Source: Chondrus crispus
Lineage: Eukaryota; Rhodophyta; Florideophyceae; Gigartinales; Gigartinaceae
Reading direction: 5' to 3'
Length of the DNA stretch: 64,000 nucleotides
Assembly (NCBI RefSeq): GCF_000350225.1
Contig: NW_005179040.1
Location: 1 to 64,000, forward strand
The position numbers and the translations under genes are program-made. The notes under the pieces were generated by a model. The model ran no database searches, was not told where the DNA came from, and saw only the letters and a program-made list of their open reading frames with translations. Below, in pieces: positions 1 to 11,017 of this stretch (positions are counted from its first letter, which is position 1; each line of letters begins with the position of its first letter).

Positions 1-1720
1 TGATAGGTGAAGTTGTGATCTTGCGTGGAAGTGTCTCAATTTTTTTCAAAATTTTTTCACTCGCCTGGCAGTTGGCGTAGACCTGTATGGATTGAAAATG
101 GATACTTTGATGTGAGGGGATATGGAGTCGCAACACATGATTGATGGAGTTGTCTGTTGGGTGGCAGCCTCGAGAGGTTGGGCCAGGCCGAGGCTTGTGG
201 GGAAAGGCTTGTGGGGAAATGCATTTGCGGGGCGTGAGATTGCGAAACACGACGAAAGCACGGCTGGTGAGGGGAATAAGCGGCACAGTGCAGTACAATG
301 GAGAATATAAAATGCAAGAAGACGAGGGGCAGAGACACAAGGCAAGGGGAGCTTGAAGGAGTGAAGTAAACTTTACTGTAGCAGTGGCAGTGTACACCGC
401 ACCTTCCGGAAACACGAAAAGGACACATGCAAGAAAGGTCGATTAAAGAAGAAGGGAGAAACAATTAACGCCGTGAGGAGCAAAGAAAGAAAATATACAA
501 GTATGGTTATCTCAGGAGAGAAATATATTGTACTATTTTAGGGAGGAGAGGAAAGGGACGGCTCGGGGGCAGTTTGTACGACGCTACAGTGAGGATGAAG
601 GGGAAGCAAAAATAGGGAATAGGAGGCCGGCAGAGGGGGAGGAGCGGGCAGACGGGAGGACGGGTTGCGGGGGAGGTGCAGAGAGTTTGTTGTACCGCAG
701 CAAGGCGGTCAACTCGGCGCGCGATTGGGTGGACCAGCATGTGAATTAAACACGAGTGTAGCGGAGAAAACAAGAAAAACAAGAAATCCCATGCTACGGT
801 AGCCCCAGGTGGAGTTCGTGGAGGGTGCACGGAAAGCGCGACGAGATGCGTCGTGGACCGGTGGGGAAAATATGAAAAATATGGCTCCGACAGTCTCCAA
901 GTGGGGGCAGACGAAGGGCGTGCTTCCCGTCACGCAGCACAGAGGCCCATGAAGCCGTTGCGGTTGTGAGGCGTTCGAAGGTGCGAGAAGACTGGGGGGG
1001 GGGGAGGGAGGGAGGGGGGGCGTCCCCCATCACTTGGGCGGTGGTGCGTGACCGGCGGGAGTTGTTTATGGGGAGGCCTCGTATGTATGTTTTTCCGTTA
1101 AAAGCGCGGAAGGATGGCGTGACGGGCGTGACGACAAAGCAATGGAACGGTAACGCGACGCGCGTTGTGGGGCTCGGTGATGCCGCCATGCGTGCATCAC
1201 GCAACGAGGGCAGTCGGAGAGTCGCCGTCGTCCAATGAGAGCGGCGATCCGGAGCGTCCCCTTGCGCGCCGTCCAACCTCGCGCCATCTGCGCCATCGCC
1301 TTTCGCTTTGTTGTCTCGTTCTTCCTTATTTTTCCCTGTTTTCCGCGGCCCACCACCCCTTCACGCTTTTTGCGCTTCGCATATCTGTCCCTGCCCCAGA
1401 CACCCGCGAAACGTTTTCCGTAATCAACTCACCTCGGCCCCCATTCAGAGACGCGTAGTGACACGCTCCTCCCAGAGCCCCACGCCCTTCGCATCGCCTC
1501 TTTCCACCCCACCGGCACTCAAGACTCTCATCTCCGCCCAAACCTTCGCTGCGCACTGCACCAGCCGCCACTGTCGCCTCTCCCCAACGCGACCCTCCAC
1601 GCTGTCGCCGCTTTTCTATAGCCCTTCACTCACACCCCCTCCCCTCGTCCACCCCCTCACCCCGCTCCTCACCCAGCAACCACCTCTCCGCGTGCCAACA
1701 CGCTCCACCCGCTCCTCCCC
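1..1720. other. No gene recognised; GC-rich upstream region
   Basis: Open frames here are short, overlapping and compositionally biased, and none resembles a known protein. A long G run with G-rich neighbours (994-1020) could form a G-quadruplex on the plus strand. From about 1430 the plus strand becomes C-rich and pyrimidine-rich, as expected upstream of the gene starting at 1856. Confidence 0.5.
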
Positions 1721-1722
1721 AT

Positions 1723-1734
1723 CTATATATATAT
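1723..1734 (+). promoter_or_regulatory. TATA-like box
   Basis: The run CTATATATATAT lies about 120 bases upstream of the ATG at 1856, in an otherwise C-rich tract. This spacing fits a core promoter with a roughly 90-base 5' leader. It is the only clear TATA tract near this gene. Confidence 0.45.
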
Positions 1735-1855
1735 CCCTTCACACTTGTCACCAACTCTCCTTTCAGCGCGTTGTCATCGCATTCTCCTCACAACACCTCA
1801 CCCTCCTCCTCTTCACCCCAAACCTCCCTTCGAACACGCTTCTCCCAAGCGAATC

Positions 1856-3001
1856 ATGTCGCAAATCATCCAGTCCACGACCTGGTCGCCGCATCAAACC
1901 ATTGAGCTTGACACCGCCTCCGACTTCTCCTTCCCGCGTTCCACCGCTAAGCGCTCCCCCCCACCCATCTCCCTCGACCCTCCGTCCCCGAAACGCTTGC
2001 ACACATGCCCTGCCTCTCCCAAACCTGAACCTTACTCTGTTGGCGATGACCTTCTCGACGAACAGGATGCCGAAGGTCGCGTCGATCATGACGAAGAAGA
2101 CCGCGATATTGATGATGATGCGACGGACCCCGACGGAAGTGACATGGAAGAGAATGGCCTCAACGGCGACAAGTTTACCAAGTCCCGCGCCGTCGGCCAG
2201 TCACACCGCGACAATGAGAAGGAGCACGTCGTCGCCCTGCTCCGCGATGTGAGCAAGTTGCGCACGGAAAATATTCTACTTTTCGCCTTGTTTTGTGATG
2301 CCTCCTACGACGCCCGCGGACTCTCCATCTCCCTGCGTCGCATCATGCAGGTCGCCACCCGCGACAGACCCGAGGATCATCTGCTCACCGAATCTGAGGC
2401 CCGTGCTCGCGGCATGCATCGCCTGGCCGCCCCGACTGTCGCGATACTCGGTATGAGATATATTTCTACTTCACTTGCTGTCGTTCTACTGGAATTTCTC
2501 GGCGTGCGTCGCAACTTGGTTTCGTCCGCTCCAGATCCTGGTAGGCGCAGAAGGAGACGCGGATCCTTCCGTGCCCCACCAACGGCCGCGCAGGCAAACG
2601 AGATATGCAGGTATGCGGTAGAATTGTTCAGAGACGATGCCGCGCGGTTTGGCGTCGCAAATCGTCATGAGTTTGTTGATGCCAAGCTGGGCGCTTTAGG
2701 AATTGCACTTCAGCGGTGGTCGGAACATGAAAAGAGAAACAATCCGGCCCCGTTCCATGCGGATGACGACGATGAGCTCAGCGATCCACCCAGCTCACCA
2801 ACGCGGCCAGATGCTGCCGAGTTTGGGTCGCCCGGTAGGAGACGTGGAGAAGGCGCAAAAAAGTGTTCAAGGTGTAACAGGCTCAAATTTACTGGAAGTG
2901 GGCATGGTCGTAGCAAATGCGCTGACGGCTATTCTATTTCCTCGCTCATACCGTATCCAGCTTCACCGCCCGAGGGAGAGGATGGCGATGCTTCTAGTTG
3001 A
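1856..3001 (+). CDS. Hypothetical acidic protein with C-terminal CX2CX9HX4C cluster
   Basis: Single open frame of 381 residues from the ATG at 1856; the frame is open further upstream but has no earlier ATG. Residues 1-60 are Ser/Pro-rich. Residues about 60-105 are strongly acidic (DEQDAE, DHDEEDRDIDDD). The middle (about 110-285) looks globular and partly helical with a basic patch (GRRRRRRG). An acidic linker (HADDDDELSD) leads to a Cys/His cluster at about 337-355 reading CSRCNRLKFTGSGHGRSKC. Its spacing is wider than a retroviral CX2CX4HX4C knuckle, so zinc binding is inferred only. A TATA box precedes it and no transposon ends flank it, so a host nuclear protein is the simplest reading. 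I do not recognise the family. Confidence 0.7.
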   Translation: MSQIIQSTTWSPHQTIELDTASDFSFPRSTAKRSPPPISLDPPSPKRLHTCPASPKPEPYSVGDDLLDEQDAEGRVDHDEEDRDIDDDATDPDGSDMEENGLNGDKFTKSRAVGQSHRDNEKEHVVALLRDVSKLRTENILLFALFCDASYDARGLSISLRRIMQVATRDRPEDHLLTESEARARGMHRLAAPTVAILGMRYISTSLAVVLLEFLGVRRNLVSSAPDPGRRRRRRGSFRAPPTAAQANEICRYAVELFRDDAARFGVANRHEFVDAKLGALGIALQRWSEHEKRNNPAPFHADDDDELSDPPSSPTRPDAAEFGSPGRRRGEGAKKCSRCNRLKFTGSGHGRSKCADGYSISSLIPYPASPPEGEDGDASS

Positions 3002-5100
3002 GATTTGTAGTTTCTTATTTGTTTCCAGCTACTGCGTTGTTTCTACTTCAATACTGCGCGCAAGCGTTATCCTTCATCTAATTTCGGCTTTATATTTCCT
3101 TTGTGAGCGGAGATGTGCTTGACGATAAACTAGATCACGCTTTAGAACATAATTCGTTGCCGCTGAAGTAACTACCGAACCGTGATGATGTAGAAGATGC
3201 GCTTCGTGAAGAACTGATAGCAGACAAAGAGGCCAGCAAGTGAAGAGTTCGTTAGCGGGTATCCTGCAACACGAAACTTTGTGCATGACGCGTTGCGACA
3301 GAACTCCAAAGACCAACAAAGCGCAGCGCCCTTCGTGCTGTAACCCACAATGCAACGTGTCTGGTTTGATGAGCCACAACAGGCCCAGTTTCTGCTTCTG
3401 TAGATCGCGTATCACGTGTCTTATCCTTCATACCTACACCCGTGTCGTCACTTGTTCTATCCAATCTCTCCCCACTCTGTTCATAAATGCCCCCACTGAG
3501 AAGGTCGTCGACCTGTCAGACGGTATGCACATTGGGATGCACTGCGTTTGTGCTCTACAGTGCCAGCAATTAAGGGTGACAATGCGTATTCATGACATGA
3601 CGCTTCCTTGGGTATGCCCCACTTGTCATTATTCGGACTGCACAGTAGTGAACCAAACACAAGACAGCATATCTTCGAAGCCTTTTTCATCAATTGAATG
3701 ACAGCAAAAGCACACAGTTCGACGTGCAGAGTGTGTCTGTGTGGGCTGATGAAGAGGGTATATACATGGGGAGGAGTTAACCAGACAGCTGATTAGAGAA
3801 GAGAATGGCATCCTGCCGAAGCCCAAGCCTGGACTTTCGTTATCTACAAGGCTCTATCCGCTGTACCCTAGGGTACTGTAGAAGTACCCAAGGGTACTGG
3901 GCGATAAAAAGTCTTACTGCACGCTGCAGACGTACTGGTGCGACACATCCGGTAGGCACGTCGAACCGGAACATTGTGAGGACGGGACCAATCCGAAGAC
4001 TCACTCTCTTCCAAGCCAGAACGTACAACCGGGAACAGCATTTATATTTACAGTTCTTCTAATCACAGTGTAGCATGGGCACCAAATGCAGAATCACATG
4101 TACAGTGCTAGTGCCTGTGTGATACGTAAACGCCTTGCCCGGCCAGCACTCATTCAAACTACAATGTATGGATCTAAATAACTACTGAAGTGATTCGGTC
4201 TTGATTCATACGTTCGCATCGCTTATGTGACCACATGTGGATTTACCCCGCGACAGGGCGCACACACTGAATCGGAGCGGGCAACATGACTAACTCTCCC
4301 CACCATCAATTGCGCATTTACATGTTTATGTACTGGGGCCAACTGGGTAAGGCCACACTCGCTCCAAGACGCCCTACCGTACTCGTATACATTTAAATGA
4401 CAGATATCGAGTGACGGCTGTTCCAGGACTCGACAGCTTTTGGTCAATGAAATGCTGTACAGGAACACAGAAAGAAGGTAAATAGAGAAAGGGCTTCCCT
4501 CAATGCAAGACGACCTTCTCCCACTTTTCTGGGGGGTGTGCCTTTTGCGTCATATAAATTCAGGCTCGGCTTCGCTTCGAATGACGCCATCCTTTTTCGT
4601 TGCAAAAATATATGGAATAAATTGCCAGGGTTGAAAATCAAATCGGCCCCCTCCATGTAAAGTTTTTGCTGTCTGTAGTGACTTCTGGCGGTGCAAGTAC
4701 TGTACACGCATTAAAATTATGGAATACAATAAATGACGAAAAATTCAATGTGCCTTCAAAAGTTGTTTCAGGTTTCAAAATTACATATTTGGTTTCAGGG
4801 GTAGCAAGGCACGCGGATTCACGGTCTCAAAAGTGCTTCATGGCCAGGGCTTCATACAGTAAACACCAGGGAGGAGAACATGCAATTCCCACTGGGTGTA
4901 TCTGGCTGCATCACAGAACTCAGGTTGAGTGACGACGGTACCTTCACCCTTCATATACCAAAGAGCAAAGATAGGCGCCGACCAAATGAGGTGAAAAATG
5001 ACCTCATTGGAGGTCATTTAGCGTCTCAGAACTGCTTCAAACGTGACATGCCGAAACACAATTCCCAACTGTAAGTGGTACAGAGTTTGTACTACTGTAT
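3002..5100. other. No gene recognised; tandem GTACCC/GGGTAC palindromes
   Basis: Only short shadow-like ORFs are present. Two 14-bp palindromes lie 21 bp apart: GTACCCTAGGGTAC at 3863-3876 (perfect) and GTACCCAAGGGTAC at 3884-3897 (imperfect at the centre). TACTGTA heptamers occur at about 3873, 4694 and 5089. The region ends at the first LTR. Confidence 0.5.
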
Positions 5101-5571
5101 TGTTGCACCTACGCACACGTGGCAGGCGGTGTCGGTTTCGGGAATGGGCGGCGTTCGCTGCCAAGGGAAACGGTCGTGGTAATGGGCAGTGCGTGGGCCA
5201 GCAGGGTAGTGGAACTTGAGGGATCGAAGGGAAATGGCGGGGCGACGCCAAGGGAAACAGGCGGCAAGGCGCGAAAGGAAGAGGACGGAAATGGGGTGAT
5301 TGAGGGAGCCGACGGAAGGCGGGAATGGAGTGAAGCGAGACGCGAGAGGCAGCGCCCGGGGCGCCGGAAGGCGCGCCGCGTAGGATAGGTAGTATAATGG
5401 AGGGGATCGGGGAGCGAAAAGGAGAACGGGGGGGCATCAGGTGGATTCCTGAGAAAGGGAGGAGAGGGGCTGATATCGGGTGGATTCCGGTGGATTCCGA
5501 GTGGACTCTAGGCAGCAACCTTTGGATACCAAATAAATCCTGATTTGACGGTGCTCATTCTATCGGGCACA
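5101..5571 (+). repeat. 5' LTR, family 1 element
   Basis: Starts TGTTGCACCTACGC and ends ATCGGGCACA. It matches 10534-11005 almost base for base at both ends and through most of its length. The sequence just inside it (ACATCAAAAATTTG) is conserved in the neighbouring related element, which fixes the inner boundary. Confidence 0.9.
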
Positions 5572-5629
5572 ACATCAAAAATTTGTAAGTGCAGTCAGCC
5601 GAGCAACGAGACAAAAACTTGCATCGGCA

Positions 5630-6847
5630 ATGGATTCTGGTCAAAGGGCCGATACGAGATCGGACGCCAAAGACGAGATGGAACCAGAGCAAGGTCCAGC
5701 TGGTGGAGATGGGCGTGCGACGATGGACAGTGTCACCAGCCCGGTGACTCCTGCAGGTCCGGCCGCCGCTGAAGCAAGACGGAGCTATCGCGAGTCTGAG
5801 GATCATTCTAACAAGGGACTGTTTCACACCCTGGCTTCCTTTAATGATGTCCTAGGCAATATACTGGAACATCTGAACGAGAACACGGATTCTGTGGTAC
5901 AGGTCGGAGAGTCCGTCACGAACCTCAGCGTCGCGGTTGAGACCTGTATAAGACTTGACTGAGGCATCGGCGGGCAAGGAGCAGTCGCTAAGGAGTCTGA
6001 CGAGAAAGGGGAGTCTGCCCGACTCGCCGAGTGCGCGCAACACAGGCCGAACGCAAAAAGGCACACCCTATGGACCCCCATGCCGCCTTCAAGATCTACT
6101 CGGAGGCAATGGAAGCTGTTCGAATCGACACACCTGGAGACGGCAATTTTTTGCTGCGAAGAATACGTGGACGTGCCTCCGTCCTGATTTTCCGGTTATA
6201 GCCGGAACCCACCGGCGTCTTCTTCCTTGTGCATTTTCAGAAAGCGCTCTGGCAATTTATGATTTAATTGCCGCTGAGAACTTGGAATCTTCCGGAGAAG
6301 ACCTGTGGGAGGAACTAGGACCAAGGCTTTGTAATTCCAGTCATCGTAGGGCTCTTCGGTTGCAATTTGACACGATCGCCTGCCGAGGGGGCAAGGAGAC
6401 CATCAGTGATTTTGCAGGCCGTGTGCGCACTTACGCTCTGATGTTGCCCAACGTGATCTCAGACGAGATCGTGGTGGATCGCTTCGTGCAGTCGCTCCCC
6501 GCCATGGGGGAGAGGGACTGCACGAAGCGATCTTATGTTGCAACATGCGCAATTTGGCATTGTCTATCTCTGGTTCTTTTGACGAAGTCACGCCACGCAT
6601 ATCCATGATGGCCTTAGCACGAGCACCCGAAGCCGGCCGGACGCGCTTCCGGCATGAGCGCGTGCAGCAGACATCAGGAGCCCCAGCAGACGAGGATCGT
6701 GCAGTCGTTAACCCGATTGGGTCTCACGCACGGGTATTCCAATCAGCGGACTGGATCGAAACCACGAAATGCTATCGCTGTGGGATCGAGGGTCATCTCG
6801 CAGCCGATTGTCCGGAGAAGCCCCCAGGTCTCGGAGCAAAGAATTGA
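5630..6847 (+). pseudogene. gag: gag, family 1 element (frameshifted)
   Basis: The ATG at 5630 starts a frame homologous to the intact gag at 11417-13159 in the next element. The reading passes through three frames (5630-5962, 5955-6608, 6545-6847), so at least two frameshifts are present. The final piece carries a retroviral-type zinc knuckle, CYRCGIEGHLAADC (CX2CX4HX4C), which binds RNA in functional Gag. Conserved stretches include RRLLPCAF and MRNLALSISGSFDEVT, shared word for word or nearly so with the second copy. A short inserted block at about 6500-6530 repeats nearby coding text. Confidence 0.85.
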
Positions 6848-7241
6848 CAGCTACGGGAAAAGGGAGAGCGAGCACCTTGGGTCGCGAGGCGCAGACGCCC
6901 CAACGGAACTAGCGACTAGAGCCCCAGCGGCAAGGCCACCTGAGACTGAAGCAGTGTGCCGCTGCGTTGGGTATAGTCCTGGTGGGCGCGAGGATGTCGT
7001 AGTACGGGTGCAGGTCGGCATAGACGCCCTCTGGGTGCCTCTCGACACCGGGGCCCGTTCGGTGTGGGTCGACCGAGAGTGCTTCGAGGAACACGGCGGC
7101 GTGTGGGAGACAGACTCCTCCCGGGCAGTTACAGCTGATGGCAAGGACATGGCCGTCTGCGGCCGGGTAACGCTGCAATTCAGGCTGTGGGGGGAAGTTT
7201 TTTCAGAATCGGTGCGAGTGACATCGTGCTTGCCATCTTAG
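6654..7241 (+). pseudogene. Retroviral-type aspartic protease, family 1 element
   Basis: The useful part is the second half of this frame, where VPLDTGARSVWVD gives the Asp-Thr-Gly-Ala active-site motif of a retropepsin that would cleave Gag-Pol. It aligns with VPLDTGARSVWVD in the intact copy downstream (about 12815-12853). The frame then runs into a stop just before the segment leading to reverse transcriptase, so it is separated from pol by a frameshift. Confidence 0.8.
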
Positions 7242-7298
7242 CTGTTGCTATGAAGCCAATTCTGGAAGCGCCAAGGCCTGATCCTCAATCTCGGAACA

Positions 7299-8856
7299 AT
7301 GAGGGGGAAGATCACGGCGGGGGGGCGACCGCGCAAGGGGAGAGTATCACGACGTCGGGACGCTCGGTTGGACTTAGAGACGACCGGGGCGATCGACGAT
7401 GTAGATGTGGACGATGAAATCCGTGATATGGATCTGTCCCATTTCCACCCAGAGCCGTCAATGCAAGAGGGGCTGCGGCAGATTTTGTGGAAGCGACGAC
7501 AAGTCTTCAAAGAATTGGGCCACATTACTGGCTTGCAACACACCATCACACTGCTGGGAGACGCAAAGCCGGTGTGCTCCCCGGTCCGTCGCAGGTCACC
7601 GAAGGAGGACGAGCTCGAGCGCGCGGCAATGCAGAAGCTTCTCAAGATGGGAGTTGTACAGCACGCCTCTTCCCCCTGTGCGGCGTGCAACGTGCTTGTC
7701 CGGAAGAAGGACGGGACCACGAGAGTCACTTCTGATTTTCGAGGCTTGAATGCTGTTACCGTCGGCGACTCCTACCCGATGAAGGACGTACGCGCCACGT
7801 TAGACTGGATGGCCAGCAAAAGCATTTTTCTACGTTCGATCTGAAGGATGGTTTCTTCCAAGTCAGCCTGGCAGAATCCCGCGACTACACCGCCATCTGA
7901 ACCGTTATTGGCTTGCTCAGGTACGTATGCCTTCCGCAGGGACTAAAAACTCACCTGCGGTATTCCAGCGAGTGGTGAACGCAATCCTGGGCGGTATGAA
8001 GGGCCGGGACGTGAGAGCGTTCATGGACGACATCAGTATGGGGACGCAGACCGCGGAGGCACATTTGCAGTGCTTGTAATCGGTTTTGGACACGTTTCTG
8101 GCAGCGGGCGCGCGACTCAAGCTCTCCAAGGGCTCTTTTGGCGTGGGAGAGGTGGAGGTGCTGGGGCACCGGATTGGACAGCAGGGGATTACGCCCTCTG
8201 ACCTGCACGTCCAGGGAATCCGCGACCTTCGTCTATCCCGAAATGGCGAAGATCTGATGAGATTTTTGGGGATGGCCAACTACTTTGCGGAGTTTGTTGA
8301 TCACTTCGCCGATGTAGCTAGACCACTGTACGATGTGTTGAGGGGTACGTGCTTTAACAAGCGCAAACGGCCCGGTACGAAGTTTATCATAGCAGACTGG
8401 AGCACACGATGGGGCAATGCGCAAGAGGAGGCTTGGGCGCACATCAAGTGCGCTCTGAGCCACCCCGAATTCCTGGTGCCCTCGTGGAGGGGTGCATCGA
8501 GGCGGCTGCTGACGGATGCCAGCGGCTACGGACTAGGAGGGGTGCTTCTGCAAGAATCCGACCCAGGTGCTTGGAGACCCGTGGCCTTCACAAGCCGCAA
8601 AGTGGCAAACGCGGAGGTGAAGTATACTGTAGCCGAGCGCGAATGCTTGGCGATTGTGCATGCTCTCCGAAAATGGAGATGCTACCTCCACGGCGAGCGG
8701 AATATGGTCGTCGAGACAGACTACTTCTCCCTGAAATGGCTAATGAGCCTGAAGGAACCGAGAGGTAGGCTTGCCAGGTGGATTGTCGAGGTACAAGACT
8801 TCGAATTTTCCGTCAAGTACACCCCCGGGCATCCATGGTGGTTGCGGATGCCCTGA
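7299..8856 (+). pseudogene. pol: Reverse transcriptase and RNase H, family 1 element (broken)
   Basis: The N-terminal RT part (7299-7844) carries KMGVVQHASSPCAACNVLVRK and TSDFRGLNAV. After a frameshift comes FDLKDGFFQVSLAE, then two in-frame stops (about 7900 and 8079). The catalytic box reads AFMDDIS (about 8017-8037) instead of the usual YxDD. RNase H follows with LLTDASGYGLGG, a YTVAEREC glutamate motif and VETDYFSLKWL, then the usual VADALSRD tail in another frame. The domain order is that of Ty3/gypsy. Breaks make it inactive. Confidence 0.88.
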
Positions 8857-9035
8857 GCAGGGATGCCGTGGGGAAGGCACTCTGCCAGAGGTGCTTTGGT
8901 GAGCTGGACATGACTGGAGGCATGCAGGAGACCGCGGGAGAAATCGAGGAGTCTGGGTTGCCGCCGTCTCTGGCAGGCGGGCCCCCTGTCGAGAAGATTC
9001 GTGACGCGCAAGAAAGGGAATCTGCGCAAGGGATG

Positions 9036-9365
9036 GTAGACTTGCATAGGTGCGCTGCGTGCGGACTTGGAAGCCTTTACGCTCGCACAGGCGACACACT
9101 CCCTTACCCTCGCTTGGGCGTCCTCCTTCCAGCCGGGCCACCAAAATTGCGCTGCGCATCTCTCCTGCGTACGGCGGACGCCGTAGTGACCGCAAATCTT
9201 CGACCCATGCGCAAAGCTCAATACCGAAGGAACTAGAGAACGGGGGACAAAGATTCGCCACCGTGAGCGAATGTTCTTACGTAGAAGGCCCTGACGATCA
9301 ATTGAAAACTCTCCGTCCTCTCTGTTTCGTACAAGTTCGAGTCCTTCCCTGCATCCGCACAAGTT
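9036..9365 (-). pseudogene. Inverted integrase zinc-finger segment, family 1 element
   Basis: On the minus strand this piece reads through the conserved integrase N-terminal region: FSIDRQGLLRKN, a His pair in AHGSKICGHYG, FWWPGWKEDA and a Cys pair in ECVACASVK (HHCC zinc-binding fold). It lies between plus-strand RNase H (ending near 9035) and the plus-strand integrase core (from about 9366), exactly where this domain belongs but in reverse. The left junction sits at a short palindrome (CTGCGCAAG/CTTGCGCAG), so a local inversion is the simplest explanation. Boundaries are good to about 15 bases. Confidence 0.82.
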
Positions 9366-9374
9366 TCTGTCGAT

Positions 9375-10459
9375 GTGCAGACTGTCACGGCGAAGACTTC
9401 GAACGGAAACATCAAAATACTTGTCCTTGTGGACACGTTTACGCGCTTCGCTCGGGCAGTTTCCATCCCCGATGAGAGGGCGGAGACGGTTGCTTCTGCA
9501 ATAATTGATGAAAGGATTTGTGTCTTCGGTCCGATGGAATGTCTATTGTCCGACCGAGGGCCCAATTCTATTGGTAAGGTGGTGACAAGGATGGCGGACG
9601 CCCTCGGTGTGAGGAGGGTGACGACGTCTGCCTTCCATCCACAAACAAACGGTTGCGTGGAAAGATTTAATCGCACGCTTGCCCAAGACCTGGCCTGCTT
9701 CGTCAGCACAGGCCAGGACGACTGGGACAATCACGTGGCCCTTGCTTGTTTTAGGTACAACTCAGGTAGGAGCCGGGCTACAGGGATGAGCCCCTACGAA
9801 TCCATGTTTGGCATTGAGCCATTTATGGCTTGGGGACCGGGAGAGTTCAACCGAATATCAGGGGAGCCGTATGATCTTCGTTATCATCTCGAAGGTCTAC
9901 ACGCATCGCTTCTAAGTCGCGGGAAGGCAGAGAGAAAACGGGCTGCTGTCCTGTACAATGCACCCACGCGTGGCACGAGCTTCGCTGTGGGAGACGGGGT
10001 CCTTGTTTGGGCACCAGACCTTGCCTCGGTCGAAGGAAGCAAGGTCGCACCACCATGGATTGGGCCCTATCTCGTCCACAAAAAATTGTCGCCCACAGGG
10101 TACCTCCTACTCTCGGAACAGGGTGCCCGCTTTGCGCGTGTACATTCAAACCGGTTGCGACGGATAAGCAGCTCTGCTAAAGAAACAGGAGACCAGAGGG
10201 ACGGGTCTTTCCTGACAGCTTGAGGCTGCTGGGCAAGATAAAAGGCGTGAAGGAGGTCGTGCTGGATGACGGCACAAAATCTCGCGTTTTCCAAGAGCAA
10301 ATGGGCGGTCGAAGTTCCCCTCGATGGACGCGAGAAGAGGACCTCCCTGAAGCAGTCGTCGCGGCATGGAGCATGGCGGCAGACGCTTCTGTCAAGGATC
10401 AGGAAACGCCTCAAACCGCTGGCGCATCTAAAAGCAACGCATTGGATGCGGCGCCCTAG
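9375..10459 (+). pseudogene. Integrase core, GPY/F module and tail, family 1 element
   Basis: The core domain shows the D,D35E triad: Asp in LVLVDTFTRF, Asp in LLSDRGPNS and Glu in NGCVERFNR, with 35 residues between the last two. A GPY/F-type module follows (WIGPYLVHKKLS). The frame stops at 10223. Another frame (10220-10459) continues with VVLDDGTKSRVFQEQMGG and WTREEDLPEAVVAAW, a tail that resembles the end of a chromodomain only faintly. Integrase would insert the cDNA copy. Without its zinc finger in the right orientation this copy cannot work. Confidence 0.85.
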
Positions 10460-10533
10460 TTCCAGTCTGTGTAAGCTCCAACGTCGCTCCTTCTTCTCGA
10501 GCGTGCACAATGGATTACTGGCAAAGGGTCGAT

Positions 10534-11005
10534 TGTTGCGCCTACGCACACGTGGCCGGCGGCGTCGGTTTCGGGAATGGGCGGCGTTCGCTGCCAAGGG
10601 AAACGGTCGTGGTAATGGGCAGTGCGTGGGCCAGCAGGGTAGTGGAGCTTGAGGGATCGAAGGGAAATGGCGGGGCGACGCCAAGGGAAACAGGCGGCAA
10701 GGCGCGAAAGGAAAGAGGACGGAAATGAGGTGATTGAGGGAGCCGACGGAAGGCGGGAATGGAGTGAAGCGAGACTCGAGAGACAGCGCCCGGGGCGCGG
10801 GAAGGCGCGCCGCGTAGGATAGGTAGTATAATGGAGGGGATCGGGGAGCGAAAAGGAGAACGGGGGTGGACGCCTTCGGCACCGCACATCGCGCTGAGAG
10901 GGGCTGATATCGGGTGGATTCCCGTGGATTCCGAGTGGACTCTCGGCAGCAACCTTTGGATACCAAATAAATCCTGATTTGACGGTGCTCATTTTATCGG
11001 GCACA
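10534..11005 (+). repeat. 3' LTR, family 1 element
   Basis: Repeats 5101-5571 with TGTTGCGCCTACGC at the start and ATCGGGCACA at the end. The upstream bases GCAAAGGGTCGAT may be the remnant of a polypurine tract. A block near 10863-10895 differs completely from the 5' LTR, which points to gene conversion or recombination with another family member. Confidence 0.9.
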
Positions 11006-11017
11006 AGAGTACAGTAC

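Larger units (their letters stand above)
5101..11005 (+). mobile_element. Ty3/gypsy LTR retrotransposon, family 1, degraded, with both LTRs
   Basis: Two direct repeats (5101-5571 and 10534-11005, TG...CA) bracket gag with a CCHC knuckle, an aspartic protease, reverse transcriptase, RNase H and integrase, in Ty3/gypsy order. Pol has several frameshifts and stops plus an internal inversion of the integrase zinc-finger segment, so it cannot encode an active polyprotein. The LTRs are very similar except for a short replaced block near their middle (about 5431-5460 against 10863-10895). I see no matching target duplication outside the LTRs. A second copy of the same family starts 12 bp downstream. 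Confidence 0.92.

Noticed and set aside
1308-2252. 314-residue plus-strand ORF
   Set aside because: Low-complexity Ser/Pro/Thr text from a C-rich leader overlapping the better-supported gene at 1856-3001 in another frame.
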